Source of the DNA: Mucilaginibacter sp.
GTDB lineage: Bacteria > Bacteroidota > Bacteroidia > Sphingobacteriales > Sphingobacteriaceae
Length of the DNA stretch: 64,000 bases
NCBI GenBank assembly: GCA_028287895.1
Contig: JAQBOV010000091.1
Span: forward strand, 39,632-103,631
Reading direction: 5' to 3'
Shown here in pieces: positions 26,306 to 33,420 of this stretch. Position numbers and translations under genes: made by a program. Each line of letters starts with the position of its first letter. Position 1 is the first letter of the stretch. The notes under the pieces were generated by a model that worked only from the letters and a program-made list of their open reading frames with translations, was not told the origin of the DNA and did not search any database.

Positions 26306-27477
26306 CAGCCATGTCTGTAATCGTTAAAGAAGGCAAGGTGAATATCCGCCTGGGTAATTTGATTGAAATAGGGAATTGCCAATACCAATAGCGGCAATGC
26401 TATTGCTACTCCTATAAATGATAATAAGAAAGATTCGCCCAGGAATTGTTTGATCAGGTCGGCCTGCCCGGCGCCGATCACTTTTCGTACACCTACTTCT
26501 TTAGCACGTTTTGAAGCTCGCGCGGTAGACAGGTTCATGAAATTAATACAAGCAATTACCTGTATAAGTACAGCGATAAGAATTAAAATGTACAAGAACG
26601 AGGGGCTAACTGTTTTGCTTATTTCTATTTCATAACCAGGAGAAACATGGATCGCAGTTATGGGCTGTAAGTGCAGCTGTTTGGTCATCCCCATCTGCTT
26701 CATCTGATCGGCGCCATATTTGTTTAAAAAGGCGGGCAGCTTTTGTTCCAGGACTGAAGCACTTGCATTTGGTCTAAGCTTTATATAAGAATTGGTGAAA
26801 TTATTCCCACCCCACATATTATTTTTAATAACATAGTCTCCAAGGCCGCCACTGTTCATAGTAATAAACATACCGGCATGTATATGTGATTTGCCCAGGC
26901 TTTCATCAACAACACCGTTTACCTTAAAGTCATGTTTACCATAAGCATTATCAATAGTGATCACTTTTCCAACCGGGTCCCCGGTTCCAAAAAGTTTATC
27001 GGCAACAGGTTTCAGCAGGACTACCGTGTAGGGTTCATTTAAACATTTGGTTGCATTACCGTTTTGAAAATGATAGGAAAATACATTAAAGAAAGTAGAA
27101 TCTACGTATAGCAGATCTTTTTCATAAAAGGATTTTTCCTTGTAGCGCAGCAGGGATTTAGCGGCGCCTAAGGTAGCTGCCGGTACAACACGAACATACT
27201 GCAGCACTTCCCCAAAATCCCGTTTCATGGCCGGTGCTATTGGTGGCGAAGCGGTTGAATTATTATGTTTATCCCCAGGTAATTGCAGCGAAGTAACAAC
27301 CCGGTAAATGTCTTTGGCGTCTTTATGATGCTTGTCATAACTGTACTGATCCTGCACATAGAGTAATATATACAGGCAGCACAAAGTGCCTGCAGCCAGG
27401 CCAATAATATTGATAAAGCTGAACGTTTTGTTCTTTAACAAAAACCGGAGTGCGGTTTTCAGGTAACTTCTAATCAT
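26305..27477 (-). CDS. MacB-like ABC permease, N-terminal fragment of a frameshifted gene
   Basis: A 390-residue frame with the first membrane helix (KTFSFINIIGLAAGTLCCLYILLYV, residues 16-40), a MacB_PCD periplasmic domain (about 45-280), and most of the first FtsX domain (SFLYILILIAVLIQVIACINFMNLS, RAKEVGVRKVIGAGQADLIKQFLGESF, one further helix). It stops abruptly after FFNDYRHG, where relatives continue into another helix. Shifting back one base after that point would restore the reading frame of the next fragment. Such permeases use a separate ATPase and usually move lipoproteins, macrolides or peptides; no ATPase gene is adjacent. Start is an ATG. Confidence 0.75.
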   Translation of the reverse strand: MIRSYLKTALRFLLKNKTFSFINIIGLAAGTLCCLYILLYVQDQYSYDKHHKDAKDIYRVVTSLQLPGDKHNNSTASPPIAPAMKRDFGEVLQYVRVVPAATLGAAKSLLRYKEKSFYEKDLLYVDSTFFNVFSYHFQNGNATKCLNEPYTVVLLKPVADKLFGTGDPVGKVITIDNAYGKHDFKVNGVVDESLGKSHIHAGMFITMNSGGLGDYVIKNNMWGGNNFTNSYIKLRPNASASVLEQKLPAFLNKYGADQMKQMGMTKQLHLQPITAIHVSPGYEIEISKTVSPSFLYILILIAVLIQVIACINFMNLSTARASKRAKEVGVRKVIGAGQADLIKQFLGESFLLSFIGVAIALPLLVLAIPYFNQITQADIHLAFFNDYRHG

Positions 27478-27705
27478 AGCTACATTAATTTATTGTTATG
27501 CCATGTTGCCTGAATCACCGGTTTGACTTTGGATTTCGCGGATTACTGGATAATTTGACGATTAATAAATCCGCCTCAGGCAGCTCTTAATTTTGCTCCA
27601 AGCTAATGCCAAACAGGCATTCTATTGATTGTCAATTAATTAAAACCGATTTGCCATACTAATTTGTTCGGTTTTGATACAACAGGTGTGCGGTTATGGG
27701 CATGT
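27478..27705. other. Non-coding spacer upstream of the split permease gene
   Basis: This is 5' leader and upstream sequence of the minus-strand permease gene. I see no coding region. GACAATC and AATTAATTAAAAC stretches give AT-rich promoter-like sequence, but no exact TAnnTTTG on the minus strand. Confidence 0.4.
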
Positions 27706-27733
27706 TGACCCGTCCGGACTGACCCGTCCGGGA
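27706..27733. repeat. Tandem 14-bp direct repeat TGACCCGTCCGG
   Basis: TGACCCGTCCGGAC is followed directly by TGACCCGTCCGGGA (12 identical bases, exact 14-bp period). It is GC-rich in an AT-rich spacer, 39 nt from the folP stop. It could be an operator, or part of the folP 3' region. Confidence 0.6.
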
Positions 27734-27771
27734 TTAGCTGTATACATTTTGGTGAGATAATCCTGCAAGAA

Positions 27772-28629
27772 CTATACACTATTACATTGCAGATATATCT
27801 TAATCGCTTCAACAGCCTCTTTCGCATCATGCACACGCAGGATATTGGCGCCCTTGGTCAATGCGATGGTATTCAGGGCGGTGGTGCCATTCAGTGCATC
27901 TTCGGCGGTGCCGCCGGTAATACGGTAAACCATTCTTTTACGTGATATCCCCACCAATACGGGTAATTGTAAAATATTAAAATCCTGCAAACGGCTCATA
28001 AGGGCGTAGCTATGTTCAGGCATTTTGGCGAAACCAAAACCAGGGTCAATGATCACGTCATGCACTCCCGCTTGTTTTAATTGATGATAACGTTCGGAAA
28101 AATACTCAAGAACTTCGGTAAAAATATCGTTGTATTCAGCCTTTTGGTTCATATTCTGCGGCGTGCCTTTCATGTGCATCAATATATAAGGCACCTGTAA
28201 CCGCGCCACCGTGGCAAACATATTTTCGTCAAGCTGCCCCCCCGAAATATCATTGATGATATGCGCCCCGGCCTTTATAGCACCCTCAGCCACCGCTGCG
28301 CGGAAAGTGTCTACAGAAAGGATGGCATCCGGGTGATTGGCAGCTATTAATTTCACTACAGGTAACAAGCGGTCGGTTTCTTCCTGAACCGAAATATTTT
28401 CAGCACCCGGGCGGGATGAATAAGCACCGATATCCAAAAAATCGGCACCGTCAGCCAGCAATTTATTGGCCTGCAGCAAAGCATCCGTGATAAGCGGTTT
28501 GCGGCTCCCGGCATAAAACGAATCGGGCGTAAGATTAATGATCCCCATAACTTTGGGTGTACCCAGATTGATGAGTTTGCCGCCGGCATTTATGGTTTCC
28601 TTTTTCCGAAAAAATGTATCTTTAGCCAC
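27772..28629 (-). CDS. folP: Dihydropteroate synthase
   Basis: A 285-residue TIM-barrel enzyme of folate synthesis that joins p-aminobenzoate to hydroxymethyl-dihydropterin pyrophosphate. Family motifs are all there: VMGIINLTPDSFYAG (pyrophosphate loop), GADFLDIGAYSSRPGA, LSVDTF, INDISGG, MHMKGTPQNM, IDPGFGFAK, VLVGISRKRM and LRVHD. The gene starts with GTG at 28629; no ATG, GTG or TTG is in frame just upstream, and the first internal ATG would remove the pyrophosphate loop. It is divergent from the DUF1599-aroK operon, with a long AACTTT-type inverted repeat between. Confidence 0.94.
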   Translation of the reverse strand: MAKDTFFRKKETINAGGKLINLGTPKVMGIINLTPDSFYAGSRKPLITDALLQANKLLADGADFLDIGAYSSRPGAENISVQEETDRLLPVVKLIAANHPDAILSVDTFRAAVAEGAIKAGAHIINDISGGQLDENMFATVARLQVPYILMHMKGTPQNMNQKAEYNDIFTEVLEYFSERYHQLKQAGVHDVIIDPGFGFAKMPEHSYALMSRLQDFNILQLPVLVGISRKRMVYRITGGTAEDALNGTTALNTIALTKGANILRVHDAKEAVEAIKIYLQCNSV

Positions 28630-28655
28630 TGGGTTTTTCGTTGTAATGTTTGAAT

Positions 28656-28747
28656 GTTGAAAGGTTGTAAAGTTACTTTAACTTTTATAAACCGTACAGC
28701 CGTTTCATTTAGTAAGTTTGAACATTTCAACTTTACAACCTTCCAAC
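28656..28747. repeat. Inverted AACTTT-type spacer repeat between folP and the DUF1599 gene
   Basis: GTTGAAAGGTTGTAAAGTT (28656-28674) and AACTTTACAACCTTCCAAC (28729-28747) are complementary with one mismatch over 19 bp, with a 54-nt interval. The interval also contains AAGTTTGAACATTTCAAC. Related stretches lie at 32882-32970 and 34870-34912. Confidence 0.75.
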
Positions 28748-28767
28748 TTTACAACAGGACAAAATTG

Positions 28768-29301
28768 AACACATCAGCAGAGTACGACGCAGTTATTAAG
28801 GTTTGTAAAGGGCTTTTCATGAAAAAGACCCGTGATTATGGCACTGCATGGCGCATATTGCGAATAGAATCCATTACCGACCAGATATTTATTAAAGCAC
28901 AGCGCATACGCACCCTTGAAGAGAAGAAGATAGCAAAAGTAGACGAAGATATCACCGGCGAATACATTGGTATTGTAAACTACTGCCTGATCGCAATGAT
29001 GCAGCTGGATTGTGGCACTGATACACCGACCGAGCTCTCGGCGGAGCACGTAAGCTCACTTTTTGATGATAAGGCTAAGGCGACCAAAGAGCTGATGTTT
29101 GCCAAAAACCATGATTATGGCGAGGCCTGGCGTGATATGCGTATCAGCTCTATTACCGACCTGATACTGATGAAGCTGCTCCGTGTAAAACAGATCGAAG
29201 ATAATAAAGGCCAGACACTGGCATCAGAAGGGGTGATGGCCAACTACCAGGATATGCTGAACTATGCTGTTTTTGCGTTAATAAAACTGGGCCTGAAATG
29301 A
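28768..29301 (+). CDS. DUF1599 domain protein with two repeated domains
   Basis: A 177-residue cytosolic protein made of two homologous halves: KKTRDYGTAWRILRIESITDQIFIKAQRIRTLEEKK (about 15-50) and KNHDYGEAWRDMRISSITDLILMKLLRVKQIEDNK (about 110-145). This DYGxAWR-x-R-xxSITD motif is typical of DUF1599, an all-helical family reminiscent of nucleotide pyrophosphohydrolases, though that is only a resemblance. I start at the TTG 28768 (LNTSAEYDAVIKVCKG): the frame is open to an ATG at 28654, but those 38 residues are encoded by the AACTTT repeats and look non-proteinaceous. The stop overlaps the next start (ATGA). First gene of a four-gene operon. Confidence 0.82.
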   Translation, partial: NTSAEYDAVIKVCKGLFMKKTRDYGTAWRILRIESITDQIFIKAQRIRTLEEKKIAKVDEDITGEYIGIVNYCLIAMMQLDCGTDTPTELSAEHVSSLFDDKAKATKELMFAKNHDYGEAWRDMRISSITDLILMKLLRVKQIEDNKGQTLASEGVMANYQDMLNYAVFALIKLGLK

Positions 29302-30446
29302 GAAATAATTTGGTTTGGGTTTGCAGGATATCAGTAGGCTTGCTCTTTATCTTTTCGGGCCTCATCAAAATCAACGATCCTTTGGGTTTCTCCTATAAAC
29401 TGGAGGAATACTTCGAGGTTTTTCATATAGGTTTTTTAAACAGCCTAGCGCTTAGCCTGTCTGTTATTTTATGCTCGCTCGAAATTATATTGGGTTTCGC
29501 CTTGCTTATCGGCGTTCGGGCAGTATCGGTAGCATGGGGCTTGCTGCTGCTTATTATTTTCTTCGCCTTTTTAACATTTTATTCAGCTTATTTTAAAGTG
29601 GTGCAAACCTGCGGTTGTTTTGGCGATGCCATTCCGCTAACGCCCTGGCAGTCGTTCAGTAAGGATTTGGTTTTGTTGTTGCTGATCGTGGTATTATTCA
29701 TTAACCGCAGAAATATCAGGCCCTTGTTCAGCAATAAAACCGGTGATCATCTGCTCATTATTGCTGCAATAGTTGCTGCAGGTATTGGCTTGTATACCTA
29801 CAATTTTTTGCCAGTTGTCGACTTTCTTCCATATAAAATCGGGGCCAATATCCTCGATGAAATGAAAACTCCTCCCGGAGCCAGGCCTGACGAATACGAA
29901 TTGATCTATCATCTGAAGAACAAAAAAACCGGCGATACAAAAGTGATGGATGATAAGGATTACCTGAAAAGTAATATCTGGAAAGACAATAATTGGGAGG
30001 TTACAGGTAATCCGGAAAGCACGCTGGTAAAAAAAGGATTTGAACCCAAGATCAGGGATCTTTCCATACAGGACGCCCAGGGAAATGATTATACCAAAGA
30101 GCTGCTATCGAGTCCGTTTTATAACCTCATCATTGTTGCTTACGACCTTAACCATACCGATCGGCAGGCGATTGGTCGTTTGAATGCCCTTGCAGCTACC
30201 CTGGTGCAAAACTATAATACACGTACCGTGCTGTTAACATCCGATTCACCGAAAGACGCGGAGGCTTTTAGCAAGGCTAATCACCTGGTTACCGAAATCT
30301 ATTATGCCGATGGTGTACCGCTAAAAACGATGGTAAGGGCCAATCCAGGTATATTTTTAATGAAGAATGGAACGATCGCCGGTAAATGGCACTATCATTC
30401 GATGCTAAAATACGAGAATTTGGTAAAGCAATATTTTAAGCAATAA
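29298..30446 (+). CDS. DoxX-like membrane protein with thioredoxin-like tail (BT_3928 family)
   Basis: A 382-residue protein. The N-terminal half is a DoxX/MauE-type four-helix membrane domain: ISVGLLFIFSGLIKINDPLGFSYKLEEYF, LALSLSVILCSLEIILGFALLIGV, LLLLIIFFAFLTFYSAYF and a CGCFGD motif, then SKDLVLLLLIVVLFI. A further helix near residue 155 is followed by a periplasmic domain of about 200 residues. The tail (VLLTSDSPKDAEAFSK, GIFLMKNGTIAGKWHY) looks like a thioredoxin fold but lacks CxxC. It may support redox or quinone-linked reactions in the envelope. ATGA overlap with the upstream gene; the permease gene follows after 3 nt. Confidence 0.82.
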   Translation: MRNNLVWVCRISVGLLFIFSGLIKINDPLGFSYKLEEYFEVFHIGFLNSLALSLSVILCSLEIILGFALLIGVRAVSVAWGLLLLIIFFAFLTFYSAYFKVVQTCGCFGDAIPLTPWQSFSKDLVLLLLIVVLFINRRNIRPLFSNKTGDHLLIIAAIVAAGIGLYTYNFLPVVDFLPYKIGANILDEMKTPPGARPDEYELIYHLKNKKTGDTKVMDDKDYLKSNIWKDNNWEVTGNPESTLVKKGFEPKIRDLSIQDAQGNDYTKELLSSPFYNLIIVAYDLNHTDRQAIGRLNALAATLVQNYNTRTVLLTSDSPKDAEAFSKANHLVTEIYYADGVPLKTMVRANPGIFLMKNGTIAGKWHYHSMLKYENLVKQYFKQ

Positions 30447-30449
30447 AAA

Positions 30450-31508
30450 ATGATCAGCTACTTTCTGCGCAAATTGGGTTACGGGGTAGCAGTAATGCTG
30501 GGGATAGTGCTCGTAGTCTTTTTCCTGTTCAATATTTTACCCGTCGACCCGGCCAGGATGACGCAGGGGCAGAGGGCAGACGTGCAGTCATTACAAGCCG
30601 TTCGCAAGGAGTTTGGGTTAGATAAATCTATACCCGTACAGTTTGCTTATTATCTTAATGACCTTTCACCTATCGGTATTCATGCCCGCAATGCAGAAGA
30701 AAAGCAGCGTTATCATTATGTGTCATTAATAGCTATCTCCAAAGAAAAAACAATCGCACTGAAATGGCCCTATCTGCGCCGCTCATACCAAACCCGAAAG
30801 GATGTAGCTTCACTATTATTAGGGGTGATACCTAACACCCTGATATTGGCAACAACGGCGATGATTTTTGCCATTATCATTGGTGTGTTATTAGGCGTGC
30901 TTAGTGCTGTTCATCAAAATACCTGGATTGATAAGCTTTCGGTGGCATTTTCAACGCTTGGTATTTCGGCGCCTTCATTTTTTGCGGGTATTATCATAGC
31001 CTGGATATTTGGGTTTGTACTGAACAAATACACGGGCTTGAATATGTCGGGCAGTTTATATAGTTATGACCCTTTTAAGGGCCAGGTGATTACCTGGCGT
31101 AATCTAGTATTGCCCATGCTTACGTTAGGGCTGCGGCCGCTGGCTATTATTGTGCAGCTGACACGCAGCGCCATGCTGGATGTTTTGGGACAGGATTATA
31201 TCCGGACCGCAAGGGCCAAAGGTCTGGGCGAACGGACCGTTGTTTATCGCCACGCTTTAAAAAATGCACTTAACCCGGTTGTGACTGCCATAGCTAACTG
31301 GTTTGCCTCATTATTGGCAGGTTCTTTTTTTGTGGAATATGTGTTTGGCTATAATGGTTTAGGCAAGGCTACAGTAGATGCGCTGGAGATGTCCGATTTT
31401 CCGGTGGTGATGGGCTCCATTCTTTTTATTGCTTTTATTTTTGTGGTGATCAATATTTTGGTGGATGTTATTTATGTTTGGATTGATCCACGGGTGAAAT
31501 TGACTTAA
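30450..31508 (+). CDS. DppB/OppB-like ABC transporter permease
   Basis: A 352-residue inner-membrane permease of the peptide/nickel importer class. It has the N-terminal helix and signature of DppB proteins (LGYGVAVMLGIVLVVFFLFNILPVDPARM), the conserved FGLDKSIPVQFAYYL, a six-helix core, and the EAA loop RTARAKGLGERTVVYRHALKNALNPVVT. An insertion of about 40 residues follows the periplasmic start of the loop (SPIGIHARNAEEKQRYHYVSL). The expected DppC permease, ATPases and binding protein are not adjacent, so partners must be encoded elsewhere. It lies within an operon with aroK (10 nt downstream). Substrate unknown. Confidence 0.87.
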   Translation: MISYFLRKLGYGVAVMLGIVLVVFFLFNILPVDPARMTQGQRADVQSLQAVRKEFGLDKSIPVQFAYYLNDLSPIGIHARNAEEKQRYHYVSLIAISKEKTIALKWPYLRRSYQTRKDVASLLLGVIPNTLILATTAMIFAIIIGVLLGVLSAVHQNTWIDKLSVAFSTLGISAPSFFAGIIIAWIFGFVLNKYTGLNMSGSLYSYDPFKGQVITWRNLVLPMLTLGLRPLAIIVQLTRSAMLDVLGQDYIRTARAKGLGERTVVYRHALKNALNPVVTAIANWFASLLAGSFFVEYVFGYNGLGKATVDALEMSDFPVVMGSILFIAFIFVVINILVDVIYVWIDPRVKLT

Positions 31509-31518
31509 TTTAGCTGTT

Positions 31519-32028
31519 ATGAAGATTTTTTTGATCGGTTTTATGGGGAGCGGAAAAACCACTTTAGGTCGCAAATTAGCTGCCCGGATGAATTGTGAAT
31601 TTATCGACCTCGACCATAAACTGGAACAGCAGGTGGAATTAAGCATAGCCGAATATTTTTCCTTTTTTGGTGAAGATGCATTTCGTAAGCTGGAATCAGA
31701 AGTACTGAAGAAAACCATTTATCCTGATGATGTCATCGTTTCAACAGGCGGCGGCCTTCCATGTTATTTTGACAATATAGATTGGATGAAAGCCAATGGT
31801 AAAGTGGTTTACATCAAACTAGCACCTAAAATATTAGCCGACCGATTAGAAAGCGGAAAAGAAGAGCGTCCATTATTACAAGACAAGCATGACGATGATC
31901 TTGTCGCTTTTATAGAGCAAAGACTCGCTGAACGTGAGGCATTTTATTCGCAAGCTACTATTATTGCAGATGGTTTGAGTTTGACTGCGGAAAAGTTGGA
32001 GCAGATATTGGAGGTTAAGGCCACTTAG
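31519..32028 (+). CDS. aroK: Shikimate kinase
   Basis: A 169-residue NMP-kinase-fold enzyme that phosphorylates shikimate in aromatic amino-acid synthesis. Motifs: Walker A GFMGSGKTT (residues 7-15), the shikimate-binding DxD region IDLDHKLEQ with a nearby Arg (AFRKLESEVL), the GGG motif in VSTGGGLPCYF, the lid Arg in KEERPLLQ, and the adenine-binding RLAEREAFYSQAT. Length is standard. It is the last gene of the DUF1599-DoxX-permease operon. Its 3' end overlaps by a few bases the decayed antitoxin on the other strand. Confidence 0.94.
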   Translation: MKIFLIGFMGSGKTTLGRKLAARMNCEFIDLDHKLEQQVELSIAEYFSFFGEDAFRKLESEVLKKTIYPDDVIVSTGGGLPCYFDNIDWMKANGKVVYIKLAPKILADRLESGKEERPLLQDKHDDDLVAFIEQRLAEREAFYSQATIIADGLSLTAEKLEQILEVKAT

Positions 32029-32209
32029 GCGTGGCCAATCAGATCATTGAACAGGTAAATATAGATTTTGAGCCGTTTTTCAGCTTGTTCCCAGAAATTT
32101 CTGAGGAAACAATTGGGCCGTTTTCTATAGCTGTTAAACCTTCATTAATTGCTTGTTGCTGACTCGCGGTAAGATCATTCCAACAATCTTTGTCAGATTT
32201 CGAGGCTCC
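32025..32209 (-). pseudogene. Decayed addiction-module antitoxin remnant
   Basis: One frame from 32209 reads SDKDCWNDLTASQQQAINEG then LTAIENGPIVSSE, a pattern I associate with short antitoxins of the addiction-module/RelB-like type (WDDL..EQ..AI.EGL..IE.G..VSHEE). It has no start codon, because a TAA lies directly upstream (32210-32212). After SSE the original sense continues only in another frame (FWEQAEKRLKIYIYLFN), so a one-base indel is also present. No toxin gene is next to it. The assignment rests on recognising the pattern, not on an alignment. Confidence 0.45.
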
Positions 32210-32301
32210 TTAATTCATTGCATACAGTAAGCATGCTGCTCTATCCAGGCTGTCAAATCGGATTTTGTTTTGTTATTTCAGCTGCTGAGATATCAATAAA
32301 T
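32210..32301. other. Non-coding spacer upstream of the antitoxin remnant
   Basis: Convergent interval between aroK and the phosphoribosyltransferase. No hairpin with a T tract and no intact reading frame is visible; it may hold further remnants of the decayed module. Confidence 0.4.
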
Positions 32302-32808
32302 CTACCTCAAATAAACCGCATTTTCTTTGCCGTCTTCGTTTAAAATAACAGCTACATGTTCCTTTAATACGGTGGAAAGGGCTATACCTGCAAAGTCGGT
32401 AGTTACCGGGAAGCTTTTATGATTACGGTCTATCAGTACTACAGTGCGCAGCTTTTTGAGCGGGACATCCAGGAAAACACCAAAGCCATAAGCCAAGGTT
32501 TTGCCGCTGTTGAGCACATCATCCACCAGGATAACCACTTTGTCGTTGCACACCTGTATGTCGGTATCGGTTTTTGCTTTCAGGCTGCTGCTTTGTTTGT
32601 CAAGCTCAATGGTGATCAGCTTGCTTTTGAATGGGGCGATCTTATCGAGTATCTCTTTTAATCTTTCGGCTATATAATTACCCTTAGGCAAAATACCGGC
32701 GATAATGATCTCTTCCTCGTCAAAGTTATCTTCCAGCAATTGGTAGGCAATACGGTCTATCTTTTGCTCTATCTGGCGCTGATTTAATATGAGGATTTCT
32801 TTTTCCAT
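32302..32808 (-). CDS. Phosphoribosyltransferase (PyrR-like)
   Basis: A 168-residue type I phosphoribosyltransferase. The PRPP-binding loop is VVILVDDVLNSGKTLA (residues about 91-106), and IIAGILPKGNYIAERL supplies the flexible-loop/PPi side. Overall layout resembles PyrR (uracil phosphoribosyltransferase or pyrimidine attenuation protein), but the YTGRT end of the PyrR loop is here NSGKT, so the base specificity is uncertain. It starts at ATG 32808 and is the most distal gene of the rlmD cluster, separated from it by an AACTTT-type repeat. No pyr gene is near. Confidence 0.83.
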   Translation of the reverse strand: MEKEILILNQRQIEQKIDRIAYQLLEDNFDEEEIIIAGILPKGNYIAERLKEILDKIAPFKSKLITIELDKQSSSLKAKTDTDIQVCNDKVVILVDDVLNSGKTLAYGFGVFLDVPLKKLRTVVLIDRNHKSFPVTTDFAGIALSTVLKEHVAVILNEDGKENAVYLR

Positions 32809-32881
32809 TTTATTTGTTGCAGGTTGGAGAGTTCAAATGTGGATCATTCCCATCTTCTGAAAACCCATTGTAAAGATATAA

Positions 32882-32970
32882 GCAACTTTACAACTTTCAA
32901 ACTTTTCAACCTTTCAATAAGAAATTATACAAGCAACTTTACAGCGTTGCAACTTTTCAATTTCACAACA
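32882..32970. repeat. AACTTT-type spacer repeat array
   Basis: A low-complexity series of roughly 9-nt units: AACTTTACA, ACTTTCAAA, CTTTTCAAC, CTTTCAATA, then after a break AACTTTACAGCG, TTGCAACTTTTCAA, TTTCACAAC. It fills the gap between the PyrR-like gene and the 131-codon gene and extends to a few bases before the latter's stop codon. Confidence 0.7.
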
Positions 32971-32973
32971 AGG

Positions 32974-33369
32974 TTAAGCCTTTTCGTAGGGATAAAAAAC
33001 AAAGTTAGCCCCTTCGGGTACAACGACAAACAGGCACATAAACTCATGCGGATTTTTGTAGGTCTTAAGGAAACGGGGCTCCAGTTCTTTTTTAATAACG
33101 TTGTGTTCAATAAATTCTTCAAGGGTAGAGGCATTGATGCTCCATTCGGTATTCAGGTCGTACCGGTCCAAAATAGGTTCGCCTAATTTAACCACATGCT
33201 GATGCGCTACAAAGATGGGATACTTGGAAAGTCCCTCCACCATAATTTCAACAGCAACTTCGCGTATCGACTCCTTGTAAAGCTTCAGGTCCTTTTCCAG
33301 GCTGAGCAATGGGCTCTCTTTTTTCTTTTCTTCGTTATTATGCTCGTTAAGCAGATCTTCGGGATTCAT
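32974..33369 (-). CDS. Conserved hypothetical protein, 131 residues
   Basis: A cytosolic protein with an acidic, Lys/Glu-rich N-terminus (NPEDLLNEHNNEEKKKESPLL), a helix (EKDLKLYKESIREVAVEIMVEGLSKYP) and a beta-rich C-terminus (IFVAHQHVVKLGEPIL; TEWSINASTLEEFIEHNVI; HEFMCLFVVVPEGANFVFYPY). Protein-like composition and conserved-looking blocks support a real gene; I do not recognise a domain of known function. It is 51 nt downstream of rlmD on the same strand and likely in its operon. The spacer in between is itself repetitive (CTAAACACTAAATTCTAATC). Confidence 0.7.
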   Translation of the reverse strand: MNPEDLLNEHNNEEKKKESPLLSLEKDLKLYKESIREVAVEIMVEGLSKYPIFVAHQHVVKLGEPILDRYDLNTEWSINASTLEEFIEHNVIKKELEPRFLKTYKNPHEFMCLFVVVPEGANFVFYPYEKA

Positions 33370-33420
33370 TACTTCAAATGCTAAACACTAAATTCTAATC
33401 GCTAACTGACTAATCCCCAC

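Noticed and set aside
26295..26315. Programmed -1 frameshift in the split permease
   Set aside because: No slippery X-XXY-YYZ heptamer and no downstream structure at the junction; an indel is simpler.
27706..27733. CRISPR array
   Set aside because: Only two 14-bp units with no spacers between; no cas genes anywhere in the window.
28654..28767. 38-residue N-terminal extension of the DUF1599 protein
   Set aside because: Encoded by repeat sequence, low-complexity Phe/Thr/Asn content; the family usually starts near residue 39.
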